Assembly (NCBI RefSeq): GCF_947242115.1 | Contig: NC_074725.1 | Span: forward strand, 19,262,398 to 19,326,397 | Direction of reading: 5' to 3' | Source of the DNA: Biomphalaria glabrata | Lineage: Eukaryota; Mollusca; Gastropoda; Planorbidae | DNA length: 64,000 nucleotides | Part shown: piece after piece, positions 1 through 10,580 of the stretch | Layout: each line of letters opens with the position of its first letter | How positions within the stretch are numbered: the stretch's first letter is position 1 | Notes under the pieces: model-generated | Told to the model about the DNA's origin: nothing | Databases searched by the model: none | What the model saw: only the letters and a program-made list of their open reading frames with translations | Made by a program: the position numbers and the translations under genes

Positions 1-136
1 CCCTACTGAATTTGAGTCGAGTGCGGAAATTCCCGCTGAGCCAAATAAAATTTTAAGATCATATTTTTTTTTATATATTGGTCGAACGTGAGATGTCACT
101 GAGTGTAGGATGTATGCTTTTGTTTTACAGGAAAAA

Positions 137-361
137 AGTTTCCCGAAGTTATAGGACACGTTTTTTGAATTCTTCAATGCACAAATGTCACCTCAAATAT
201 AGGATAACTTATTTGATTTCTGAAATGCCAAAGTTCACCTCAGATATAGAAAAAAGTATTTAATTCATTCAATACCAGTTCCCCTAAGATATAGGATACG
301 CTATATGACTTCTGTAATTCCAAAGTTCAACATAGATATAAGACAAGTTATTTGATTCCTC
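137..361. repeat. Degenerate ~47-bp tandem repeat, about 5 units
   Basis: Five diverged units of about 46-49 bp start near 137, 186, 232, 279 and 325. Each carries a version of 'GATATAGGA', then 'TTATTTGATTTCT', then 'AATGCCAAA'. They are best read as an old minisatellite. No gene was seen in 1-744; the rest of that stretch is AT-rich with a short GA-rich patch near 525-545. Confidence 0.6.
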
Positions 362-744
362 TTATAAAAGACAAAGAAGTAGAGCAGTCTAAAAACAAGA
401 ATTAAAGAAAAAAAACAACGATACAATGTTTTGAAAAAATAGTAAAAGTAAGATTGTAATTAGAAAAAAAAACAACAGAAATGGTTGGAGGCCGAGAAAT
501 ATAGAGGTAGAAAATGTCAGAGACAGAAGGAGAGAGAGAGATTTGGAGTTGGAGATTTTTTAAAACATTAACCTCGCCCTATTAAATAGTAAAAGCGTCC
601 ATCCTGACATTTTGTGAGCATATCACACATAGAAATTTTGATTTAAAACCTAGAAATCTGTGACTTGTAGAAATATTTCGCAAGTGCAGTGTCGGCACAA
701 CGCATAGGCGACGTGAGAAACCCACCCACGACATATAGTTTGTG

Positions 745-1125
745 GAACCTCGCGCAGAGACATGGAGAGTACCACATAGCAATGCAAACGAGCTTCAGGC
801 ATTCAGCAACAAATGCTTACGACATATAATGGGTGCTAAATGGCCAAAACAATTGTCAAACTACAATTTGTTGGAAACAGCCCAGCAAACACCAATAGAG
901 CAGGAAACCAAATGATGCAAATGGAACCGGATTGGGCAGCCCATGTTGAAGGATAAGGGTAAATTTTGCAAAGCAGGCTCTGAACTGGAACACATATGAG
1001 AAGATAAAGACTGTGAAACCAATGTAAACATGGAAGAGAGCAACATAAATAAAAGAAAGCAAGGTGGACATGGACCCGAGAGACATTGCCAGTGAACAGT
1101 GTACGATGGTGCAGTACTGATGCGG
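745..1125 (+). mobile_element. LINE (non-LTR retrotransposon) 3'-end fragment
   Basis: Forward-strand translation gives ETWR followed by LQAFSNKCLRHIMGAKWPK, then TPIEQE, and a WNRIGQPMLK-like stretch. This is the order seen after the reverse transcriptase domain in many invertebrate LINEs (QAFxNKCLRRILGIxW ... PIEQEIRxRRWxWIGHTLRK). Several frame changes and stops make it a dead 5'-truncated copy. The clade (RTE-like or another) cannot be decided from so short a piece. Confidence 0.6.
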
Positions 1126-1348
1126 CCCTATCCTTTGCTTGGACTCTTAAGGGCTAAATCAAGTAAATCAAGTGAATGCATCAAGTAGATCTTTTTAAAA
1201 TCACACGCACATCCAGCAATACTCGGTGATACCGAATCGCTTTTACACAAAATGTCAGTTTAAAATGTATCCCATCTATGGTATGAGATGTTATCGCATG
1301 TTAAAACGTGTCTTTCGGTACAAGTTCATTGAAGTCAATGTTCTTGAA

Positions 1349-1560
1349 CAGTGATGCCCGACCTAATTCAACCTACGGGCCATTTTAATTTCCGACACTC
1401 GTGTCGCGGGCCATATAAACAAAAAGTTACAGAAACGAAATAAAATTGACCTGAAACTATTTGATTAGAAGCCGTGGATCTAGTACTTACTTAATAAATG
1501 GGATATCTCACGTTCTTCATTTCTTATACGCGTCAGAAAATGGCTTCATTTCTCTACTAA
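1349..1560 (+). mobile_element. hAT-like element, left-end fragment
   Basis: It begins CAGTGATGCCCGACCTAATT and continues with a 'GGGCCATTTTAATTTCC' block and a 'GTGTCGCGGGCC' block shared with the element at 3213-3734. No matching right end was found nearby, so this is a truncated copy. Confidence 0.55.
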
Positions 1561-3212
1561 AAAAAAAAGGAACAACATTGTAGCTAGCTACACCACCGAT
1601 TTATTTTCTTGTTTCTTTTTGGTAAAAAAATTCCCATCGATACTCCAATCTCTAGGCGTAGTTTAACAATTTTTTTTATTCTCTGTTCAAATAAAGAATG
1701 CCGTCATATTTATTGTATAATGCCATTTATATGTTTATCTTTTTTTTTAAGAACTGGTTTGATTATCTTGTTAGACAAGACTAGCTGTCCAAATCATTAT
1801 TGAACAAACAGAAGTTAAAAAAAAATTACAATGAAAGCTACATGAAAATCTTGAAACAATAATTTTAAGCTAAGAATATATATTTATTCAGACAAAATTA
1901 TTATTTTTTAGGTTATCGTAGTACAGATTCTCATCTTTCTACAAACAAAAAAGAAAAGATAAAAAATATTTTAAAAAATGCACCCACGAGAAATTAAACC
2001 ATGTACCTTTGGCTCTAAAAGACAAGATTCAACGTAAACACCAGTGGAACGATGTAAATAATATTAATTAAAATTATATAAACATATTTTGAATTAAATT
2101 TTATGTTTAAAAGATAAATCTACACATTTATTCTACACTATTTAACAAAATATTAACTAAATATTTCTTTAAAATGCTGAAATTTATAAAAATTCAAACA
2201 TTAGATTTGACTTAAAACAGTTTAGTAGAAAGAAAAGATAATGTTTTATGTAGTTGACATTTAAAATTGAAAAATTAGTTATTTTTATATAAATTAAAAA
2301 TAGATGACATCCTTTTGCAACAGTTATCAGCCTTTGACGATGACCTTTCGGTAGATTATTTTCGTAGTACAATGATATAGTGAACTCTATGGACATTTTA
2401 ATAGCAAATTTTTGCATTTTTCGTCCAAAAAAAATGTTATTTAAAGTAAGTAGAAAATTAATCCTTACATATTTAAATTATATTTTAGCATTACATATTA
2501 TAAAAATTTTATCAAACAAATTTTTATATTTTTTATCTATTGAAAACACAATAATAAAATGTTTAAACTTGTACTTTTTGAATAAAAACCACTTTTACAT
2601 TGTATATCTTCTTTATAAAATTTGGAAGAAATTAACATTTAGAGGGGGAAACATAAAGATCGTGCATGCACCAATACTCCTCACCATTTCCTTCACGTAA
2701 ACGGGAACAAAATATTAGATCACACAACAAACCCCAAAATCCATAAATGGTATAAAAAACTTTGAAAGACGATGCGTAGTTCGAATTTTCTTCTCCATAT
2801 GTCTTGTAACATTTTTGGTTAATGAGAAAAGGAATCATGTACACTTGCCAACAATTAGGTTCATTAAAAATTCAGTAAACCAAAAAGTATTCGCTGCATT
2901 TACTGTTCAGAATAATGACGATATTTTTAAAAACAATGTACAACACACACTGCAAACAAGCAAAGACCGGAAGCTAACCCCTTTTTTTTAAAAAGAATAC
3001 TTGATGTACGGTACAAAATGATGCTTTCAGAACACCGAAAGTACCCGGTTCATCTATTTCGATTTTATTTGTATTTATTTTTTTTAGAGACCCTAACGAT
3101 GTAGTAACAGCGCTAATAGCACAAACATATTAGCAACTCTCTCATAAGGAAACCATACGGGATACGTGCCATGCCCAGCTTAACTGTCGGACCATAAGAA
3201 GTCCCCCTATAC
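1561..3212. other. AT-rich gene-free stretch
   Basis: No coding signal, RNA gene or clear element was seen. Short open frames here are AT-rich, low-complexity and resemble no family I know. Confidence 0.5.
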
Positions 3213-3734
3213 CATTGATGCCCAACCTAATTCAATCTGCGGGCCATTTTAATTTCCAACACAAGTGTCGCGGGCTTATGATGGAAAAGATACAAAACCT
3301 TAAAGAAATTGTCCTGAAACTAATTTATTTCAAACCCGAGGATCTAGTAATTACATTGAATTATTGAGATATTTGAATTTTCTCTTTACACTTCAAAAAA
3401 TGAAGTATATTCTGTTTATATGTTGTTGTTCTTGTTTTTTTAAAAAACAGCCTCAGACTTTCTTTATAAAAACAAACATGTTGGCTAGCAATGGTATCTT
3501 GTTCTTCAAAAATGTAAAGATACGTTCATCTTTCCTAGTAGATTCTACAGTCCAAGTTCATGAACACACAAATGTTAAATGCCTTGGTAGTAATCCATTA
3601 GAAAAAATGTAAGGATCCTAACGTAGGTAAAGATACAAATTTTTTTTTTTTTGGGGGGGGGGGGATTTCTATCTTTTGTGCCAACGTTTCGGCGGGCGGG
3701 ATCTAGCCCGCGGGCCGTAATTTGGACATCACTG
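3213..3734. mobile_element. hAT-like non-autonomous element, 522 bp
   Basis: The left end CATTGATGCCCAACC... and the right end ...GGCCCGCGGGCCGTAATTTGGACATCACTG form an imperfect terminal inverted repeat of about 28 bp (CAnTGATGyCCAAmyT... with a GCGGGCC core). The interior has no transposase. Flanks do not give a convincing 8-bp duplication. A poly-G run of about 12 lies inside near 3653. It shares its left end with the fragment at 1349. Another right-end-like fragment sits at 5584-5616. Confidence 0.6.
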
Positions 3735-4365
3735 TACTAACAAAAGGCATATCCTAAGATAGCGAAAATGCCTCGTCATTGTTTAATCATGCCCACATCT
3801 GGAGTATTTTATGCCTCAACATTTCTAACTAATTTTTCAATCTGAACATTAAAAATATTATTTTTTAAATAAAAATGAAAGTGAGATCACTGACAACAAA
3901 CAAGCTTCGCGTGGATATTTATTGGAGAACAACAATCTTCAGTAAGAGAATTGAAAAACAAAAACATGTTTGAGTCCCGATGTCAACATTGAACTAACAC
4001 AGAAAACATTTCAGACTCAGATTACAAAAACAGACACATGAACTCTTTTGTTCCCTTGGTGATAAAATGATTGAATGAAAGCGAACTTTCCTTACAAGTA
4101 ATATTTGAGTGAGACTGTTGTAGAGTCATAGACATAGATATATGTGTGTATGTGTACATTTCATTGGTAGTGTAATATTATGTTATGTTTAATGCACTGT
4201 TGTACAGTAAATTTCATACATCAAAATAACAATATTATTATAGAAATGAACTTTTTTTTCTGGTACTGCCAGGGTCGAGATTCGTTAAAAGGGAAACAAA
4301 ATTCATTGTATAATTATTATTATTATTATTATTATTATTATGGTAGAAAAGAACGAGTATTCATT
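3735..4365. other. Gene-free AT-rich stretch with a (TTA)n microsatellite
   Basis: The main content is a TTA/TAT trinucleotide run at about 4310-4341. Nothing else is recognisable. A 90-residue open frame crossing the run is a microsatellite artefact (poly-Tyr). Confidence 0.6.
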
Positions 4366-4630
4366 CTCTGTATTCAATATCAGGTTTGGCAGATTACAGC
4401 CAAGTGCTGCCATATCTGGAAATCACCTTTATTTAGTAGTGAGCCAAATTAAATATAGAAAAGTCATGACTTGGCTTTTTTTTCCAGCTGAGATGGTTTG
4501 GTCATATTGTAAGATGTGACCCACTAGGTCTATCACAAGTCATCCTTCAAGGTAGAGGGTGCACACAGAAAGAGTCGTCCAAAGAAAAGCTGACTGGGCA
4601 ATGTAAAAAAATGTACCATCCTTTCTCGGT
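4366..4630 (+). repeat. Left arm of a ~260-bp inverted repeat, ending in a LINE tail
   Basis: This segment is the near-perfect reverse complement of 6917-7180 (ATTCAATATCAGG ... GGATGGTACATTTTTTTACA). Its right half translates as QLRWFGHIVRCDPLGLSQVI, the LRWxGHVxR motif typical of the C-terminus of LINE proteins, so the arms are probably two LINE 3' ends in opposite orientation. Confidence 0.65.
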
Positions 4631-4745
4631 GGTCGGTCATTGTGCTGGCCACATGACACCCTGCTCGTTAACCGTTGGCCAAAGATACAGATGCTATTAA
4701 TATCATCTGCCCTATAGATCGCAAGGTCTGAAAGAGGAACTTTAC
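4626..4745 (+). mobile_element. SINE family 1, 3'-body fragment
   Basis: Contains the family-1 body 'CGGTCATTGTGCTGGCCACA', 'ATGACACCCT', 'GTTAACCGT', 'CATCTGCCCTATAGATC' and 'AAGGTCTGAAAGAGG'. The tRNA-like head is missing. At least nine copies occur in the window. Confidence 0.65.
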
Positions 4746-4767
4746 ATTGTAGTGACTAGTTGTGCTA

Positions 4768-4907
4768 GTAGCAGCAGGGCCCTGATGTTCCGAGATATTT
4801 CATATTTGATACAAGTTTTGCAATGTTTTTAGTCCTGTGCGAGTCCCCGCCAATCGGAGGCCCTGGGCGACTGACTAGTTTGCCTATGCCTAAGGCCGGT
4901 CCTGCTA
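4768..4907. mobile_element. Short MITE-like element
   Basis: Starts CAGGGCCCTGATG and ends ...TATGCCTAAGGCCGGTCCTG. The reverse complement of the right end (CAGGACCGGCCTTAGGCATA) matches the left end of the element at 40774 (CAGGGACGGCCTTAGGCATA), so both belong to one family. No target duplication was recognised. Confidence 0.45.
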
Positions 4908-5279
4908 CAGCAATGGTGAAAACGTGTGTAATAGTGCCAGAAAGAAAGGTAGTGTTCAGACTTTAAGATGAATTCCAAGTCGCTGCCTGTAGACCTAATC
5001 GACTGGCTAATAACGTGAGAAAGAAAGAAATTCCCATCGATTACCGATATTTCGATAAACAGATACCTATATAGGCTACATTAGTTGGTTGGGAAGACAA
5101 GGCTTACAAAGCTTGACCCTGGTAGAATGTAGTGTCTAGTGAAGTCTGCGTGCAAATAGTCGATTACTCGATACTGATGAGTTCCTACTAGATTTAGTTT
5201 CATTCATTGACTACCACAAGCCCGGAATCAATTTTTTTTTCCGAAAAGTTTTCGATTTTTTAACGGTGGACCAAATGTA

Positions 5280-5850
5280 GATAACAGTTGTTATATTCCA
5301 CAGAAAGATCGTTCTCATATGTGGATGTCAACATTAAGCAGGAGTCCGTATTCAGCTGTCAACAGAGGATTCTCAGAAGTCAGCTGTCAACAGAGCACAG
5401 TGGTAGGCCTATAGAAGTTAGTTGTCAAAAGAGGTCCAGGTGTTGTCAGCGATCAACTGAGAGCCATTTCTATTTCGGAAACTCGCATTACTGCTATAGC
5501 AAAATCTTTTATTCCCTTTTCTTTTTGACAAAAAAAGGCTATTTCATTCGAGAGGACGGGTAGCATGGCGTCAAGGACCGGAAAGGCCCACGGGCCGTAG
5601 ATTGGTCATCACTATGCATGTCTGCATACTATCTGAAAAACTTTATAAATAAAAAGAGTGACAAACAGAATGAGCTTGTTTTATGAGAATGCTCCTAGTT
5701 ATTTTCATGCGTTGCTGCGAGTGTTAGGGGGCCTAAATTCCACAGAAAGATCGTTCTTTGGTCTGAGGGTTATATTCCACAAAAAGATCGTTATTTGGTG
5801 TGAGGGTTATATTCTTGTCTATTGCGTGGTCTTGAGCTTGGAATAAAATA
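5280..5850. repeat. Gene-free stretch with short local repeats
   Basis: 'TTATATTCCACA(G/A)AAAGATCGTT' occurs near 5292 and 5769, with a shortened copy near 5738. 'CAGCTGTCAACAGAG' occurs twice near 5352 and 5380. At 5584-5616 lies a hAT-like right end (GGCCCACGGGCCGTAGATTGGTCATCACTA). No gene was recognised. Confidence 0.4.
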
Positions 5851-5956
5851 ATATCAATGTGAATTAAGTAAGTCTTGACAAATTGTTCTTGTCTGAGCCG
5901 AAACTTTTATCTGAAACAAAGTTCCAACGTACACATTTTCATGTTCATTTTTTTCA

Positions 5957-6190
5957 AAGCTTATATCAACTCACTTTGTCTGTCTGTCTGTCTGTCTAGT
6001 TGTCTTTCTTTGTGGTAGAAAGTGTGTACACGTTATTTCTCCAACATCCAACATGAAACTTCGCAGAATTATTCATTTGCATAGACAAGACACGAATCAA
6101 TAAAAAAAAAGTCTCCAATAAGACAATTAATTATTGGTAATTAATTATTTTGTTTAATATCGAATAAAGGAAATAACTTGTACATTATTG
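5957..6190 (-). mobile_element. Interspersed repeat family D, reverse copy
   Basis: Read on the minus strand it ends in GACAGACAGACAGACAAAGTGAGTTGATATAAGC, preceded by AATAACGTGTACAC and the 'AATTAATTACCAAT' block. This is the same order as in the forward copies at 12896, 15136, 37818, 46265, 48705 and 61530. It is non-coding and the transposition type is unknown. Confidence 0.6.
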
Positions 6191-6289
6191 ATAGTTAAAG
6201 TTTTAAGGGTGGAGTTTTCTCCCCTTAGATAAAGTTGTTGTTTTTTTTTAAGGATTTCTTTATATTAGTTTATTTATATATAAAAAAAT

Positions 6290-6800
6290 AACAGCATCGT
6301 TTTGAAAAGATCAAGGAAATGTAAGAAAATGTTGTCCGAAATGTTTTAGGAATCCGGAAATGTCGTGAAGCTTTTTTACAAACGTTCTGATGCTCTTTTG
6401 CTAATTATGAAACAGACGAAATAGCAGACGCCAGGAGAGACAGTTTTTGAAACTCTGAATGCAGGAAAATTCTTGGACCAGAGGGCAGGGCTCAGTACTT
6501 TGAAAAGAGAAGGGAGGGGATTAAAGTGCTTCGCATAACCTCTAATTGTTTTTTTAAAGGAAAAAAAAAAGGAAGGGGGGTAATCTATAGGGGTGCCACT
6601 AATATAGGTTAGAGAAACACTGGCTGAAGTGTCTAATAGTAAGTACTATTTATTAAACTTGGCTAAAAGTAAACTAGATAGATGTAAGTAAAGATTCTGA
6701 CACATCACAGATTTGGATGTTCAGACCTACATTTGAGTCCTGGAGGCGTAAGACATTAAATCCAATCTAATCTTAAAGCCTTAACATCCGCTCGTTTTAT
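6290..6800. repeat. Interspersed repeat family B, copy 1
   Basis: About 500 bp matches 20385-20900 in order: 'GCATCGTTTTGAAAA', 'ATCAAGGAAATGTAAGAAAA', 'CTCTTTTGCTAATTATG', 'CCAGAGGGCAGGG', 'CTTCGCA(T/C)AACCTCTAATTG', 'GAAACACTGGC(T/C)GAAGTGTCT', 'GATTTGGATGTTCAGA'. Identity looks like roughly 80%. It is non-coding in this copy. In both places it sits just left of a reverse-oriented LINE tail, so the two may be parts of one element. Confidence 0.6.
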
Positions 6801-7180
6801 CAACCAGAACCACAGACCTATATCTATTCCTTGACTTTCGTCGTAGGAGTGCTGTGTTAGTTCATTTAACCAAATCCCTCCACTTTTCCCGAGCAGCAGC
6901 TGTTTTTATCAGGATATCAAGAGAAAGGATGGTACATTTTTTTACATTGTCCAGTCAGCTTTTCTTTGGACGACTCTTTCTGTGTGCACCCTCTACCTTG
7001 AAGGATGACTTGTGATAGACCTAGTGGGTCACATCTTACAATATGACCTAACCATCTCACTAAAAAAAAAAAAGCCAAGTCATGACTTTTCTATATTTAA
7101 TTTGGCTCACTACTAAATAAAGGGGATTTCCAGATGTGGCAGCACTTGGCTGTAATCTGCCAAGCCTGATATTGAATATT
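6800..7180 (-). mobile_element. LINE 3'-end fragment and right arm of the inverted repeat
   Basis: Reverse complement of the LINE tail at 4366-4630 (arms 6917-7180). Its outer part (6820-6920) also matches 20940-21030 ('GTGCTG...AGTTCA...AATCCCTCCA'). Dead copy. Confidence 0.6.
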
Positions 7181-7199
7181 AAACATATCAATCGTTGAG

Positions 7200-7469
7200 T
7201 CGTGTTTTTTGTTTGTTTGTTTGTTATTGTTTTTTTCAACTAGCAATTTGACTCGTATATTTCCACGTGACTCACAGGTGTAGGATTATTTTCTTTTCTA
7301 GATCCGATTTTTATAAAACGTTTGGAGGTTTTTTAGAGAAAATCTTCATAGTGGCATTTGACAAATCGATTTCAAACGAGATTTATCTATCAGCCATAAA
7401 TTACGACTCTTTGCAAGCTATCGTTACTATTTATAGCCTTAGCAGAAGTGTAACAAAAGACAAGAATGA
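7200..7469. other. Short gene-free stretch
   Basis: A 71-residue open frame begins at 7267 and runs into the MITE at 7478. It matches nothing that I recognise and lies in TE-rich sequence. Confidence 0.3.
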
Positions 7470-7477
7470 GGGCGACC

Positions 7478-7776
7478 CATAGACATAAATAAATATAGAC
7501 TGGCCGATAAAAGAGTTTTATGAAACGAAAATTTGTGACTTGCAATTTTGTGTACTTTATTATAAAGCATTTATGAGCAGTATAAAAGTTAAGTATTCAT
7601 ATCTATACACACCTATATATATTGTAAATAAGGAGGCAGTGTAGTTTTGTTTAATCTCTAAGAATGAAGATCATGCAACTTTTCATATCTCGGAAATCCG
7701 AATACAATAGATGTACATGTTTTCAAGTTATATGAAGTTACTTCCTTTTTCCAGTCTATATTTATTTATGTCTATG
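7478..7776. mobile_element. 299-bp MITE with 26-bp perfect TIRs and an 8-bp TSD
   Basis: The first 26 bases (CATAGACATAAATAAATATA...) are the exact reverse complement of the last 26. The element is flanked by the identical octamer GGGCGACC at 7470-7477 and 7777-7784. There is no coding capacity. An 8-bp duplication fits hAT, P or Merlin elements; the ends are not typical hAT (CAG...), so the superfamily is open. Confidence 0.9.
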
Positions 7777-7784
7777 GGGCGACC

Positions 7785-8395
7785 TTATTTTTTTAAACAT
7801 TGGGGACAATGTTTTTAATATACATATTATACATTTGTAAGGCTACCAGCAGAGATGACACGTCCTCTGTCCTGCAGGCCTAAAGTGTGAAAATGTCCTG
7901 CTTCTACTCCTTTGTTTGTCATTCTTTATAGGTTCTAGTTTAAACATAAAAACAGCGTGTTGTCAGTACCTAAAGGAATGAAGCATTAATGTGAATGATA
8001 TTGTTGTAACCCTGCCTTGCACCAGTGCTTGAGGTGCGCACTAGTGAACGTAAACAGGAGGACACTAGGATAGAGAGACAGTGCATCAGGGATCGTGAAG
8101 AGTCTAAATGTTTGGAAACTAAGAAGCCAACTTTTGGTGCTGCCTGAAGGTTGTAGAAGGGACCTGGAGCGAAGCGGGGAAGGCTGTCGTTGGTCCACAT
8201 TCGGGTTGCTGTCTAAAGGACTGGTAAATTAGTATCAAGACTCTGAGGAAGCTGAAGAATGTTATGTGTTTGTCCTAGTGAATAAACACACCTATTTATT
8301 TCCTGTTAAACTGTGTTGAGTAGCCTGCCTTACGTTGATTGCCTACCCTAGAGTTACAACAATATTCAATTTCAACAGTACTATATCTTGAAAGA
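7785..8395. other. Gene-free stretch, nothing recognised
   Basis: A 76-residue minus-strand frame (7970-8200) overlaps another one in a different frame. Neither shows a known motif. No repeat family was identified. Confidence 0.4.
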
Positions 8396-8403
8396 AAGAT
8401 AGG

Positions 8404-9821
8404 CAGTGGCGTAGCTAGCCATGTGCGGGTGGTACGGACCGCACGGGGCATGAAGTGCTAAGGGGCATCAAACTGAGCACAAAATTTCTCATTTAAAGCT
8501 GCACACATTGACATACATGAACAAACATAAACTACTGTATTTGATTTAAATATTTATTTATTTTGCCACTCTGTTAATGTTATGAGCGCTGCTCAAGATT
8601 GATAAGTCTGGCTGGCGCTAATAGAAATTTTCTTCTCTAGTTAAAATGGTTGACGGTAGTGATCAAAGGGTTCTAATGGTAAAAATCTGATAATGAAAAG
8701 AATCTTGGATATCATTTATTTTCTCTCACAGCAGAATCTGGCCCTCAATGGGCATCCTCGAACGAGTTGAAGAATTGTAAAGACAAAATCTCTTAAGTAG
8801 GCGGATTGTTAGTTGCTATGAAGTCTTAATTTTGGATATTTGGCCCTTGAATCAACTGAAATAAACGACGGGTAAGTCTAACTTCAAAAACAATGATCGT
8901 CCATTCGAGACTGCGCACTTTAATGGAAAACATTAAAAACATTGATAACTACTAGTCGGAAGGGCAACGCTGAAGCCATTATTACCTTCAGCGAAAGTAT
9001 GTGCTGTGATCTGGGAGTTAGTGCAGAACATCAAAGACGTTTGGCTACAATAAAAAAGAAGCCAAGCGAAAAAGGTTAAGATTCTGTATAAACACAGAAG
9101 AACGAGCTACGGATTGAGATTTATTCTTCCTTGGACGTGATAGTTCAAGAAATTATCACCCAATTTGATCATATGATGTGGTAGGTGAATATGAATTTTG
9201 TCGCTATCCCAACTATTACATCCTCAGATTGAAATATATATCGATGGTGCTCATAGCAACATTGACAAAAACAAATTTCGTCTGGAGCGAAAGAGGCGTC
9301 AACAGTGTCTCGCAATTTCGTCAGAAACCTTTGAACTTCTCAAACAAGGACCTGTTTGAAATCTTGAATTTTAAAAAAATAAATAAATAAAAAAGATATC
9401 AGCTAGAATGCCATTAGTTGATTCAGTTTTTAATAGTGTCTAAATATTCGTGGTACTTATTGAATGCCAGATTTTGCTTTGAGAGAAAAAGAATGATGTC
9501 CAAGATTCTCTTCAGGTAGCATTATCAGATTTTTACATATTTCTGACAATTGCGGTAAGAGTGGCTTTATTCGAGCGAAGTTTTTCAGACTAAATTAAGT
9601 TGATCAAGAATTAATAGCAATCAGCGATGCATTTCTCCAACTAGGCAATTGGTGGAAAACAGATTTTTGATAGTTTTCGACCAAGAAAGCTCGTAATATT
9701 TATTTGTAGTATATTTTATTAACGTATAATAACGTATTTTTGCTGTTTTATATCCGAGGGGGGGGGGGGGCATCATGAGGAGATGCCGCACTGGGCATCA
9801 AACACTCTAGCTACGCCACTG
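8404..9821 (+). mobile_element. hAT DNA transposon, decayed, 1418 bp
   Basis: Ends are CAGTGGCGTAGCTAG ... CTAGCTACGCCACTG. Flanks AAGATAGG (8396-8403) and AAGATAGA (9822-9829) are a 7/8 match, the size expected of a hAT target duplication. Interior fragments in several frames (QNLALNGHPRTS near 8730, AEHQRRLATIKKKPSEK near 9020) resemble the TTF zinc-finger/ZMYM1-like proteins of the hAT group. Many stops and frame changes plus a large deletion leave it inactive. A poly-G run sits near 9757. Confidence 0.85.
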
Positions 9822-10192
9822 AAGATAGACCTACTACGTTGACAAAATCCTTAGTGAACAGTTGCGTTGTATAATCAAGGCTGTTCGTGTGAGACTTGTT
9901 ACTCAGAGTTCCTCGAGTTCTAGGAATTTTTCTTTTGAAAAAAAAAACAAAAAAACTTTTCACTGATCAAAGCAGCCCATTGGACAAATTAGAAAATCAG
10001 CTTCAGTTGAGTGAGACGTATTCTTCTCACAAGGTGTCCCTACAATCTAAAGAAACTGTTCTTCACTATTTAAGTGTGCGCGAATGATTAAATTACTAGA
10101 AAATGTTGCCTTGTAGGAATAACATTAGAGATTTTTATCTATGACGGAAAATATATAAATAGCTATCTTTTGGTGTATCTGGTGTACAGAAT

Positions 10193-10490
10193 GGCTGTCT
10201 GGTCGTGTGGTTTGCGCTCTGGACTGTGGTTCGATGGTCTGGGGTTTGAACTAGCCCGCCGTCATTCTGCGGAAGATATAATGTAATCTTCAAAATCTTA
10301 AAGTAAGTAGCTGATGGCTGCCTGGTCGTGCGGTTTGCGCGCTGGACTATCGTTTGGATTTATCGATGGTCCCGGGTTCAAACCCTTCCCGCTCCCATTC
10401 CCCGTCGTCCTGCGGGAGGTTTGGACTAGGAAGTAAACTATCATCAACTCTGAAGGAACATCCAAAACATGTCAAACATTTGACAAACAT
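10193..10490 (+). mobile_element. SINE family 3, two tandem partial copies
   Basis: Copy one (10193-10290) and copy two (10315-10490) share 'TGGTCGTG(T/C)GGTTTGCGC', a tRNA-like A-box region, and copy two has 'GGTCCCGGGTTCAAACCC', a B-box-like region. The tail 'GGAACATCCAAAACATGTCAA' recurs at 11060-11095 and 53870-53895. Two fragments in the same direction 120 bp apart suggest a local duplication or a double insertion. Confidence 0.65.
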
Positions 10491-10580
10491 TTTTGCTGAA
10501 AGAGACGGAGAGTTATCACGAACCAACTAACACTAACCACTGTGCCAGTGAAGGGTTTATGAAAGTGGAAGGTTTTATAG

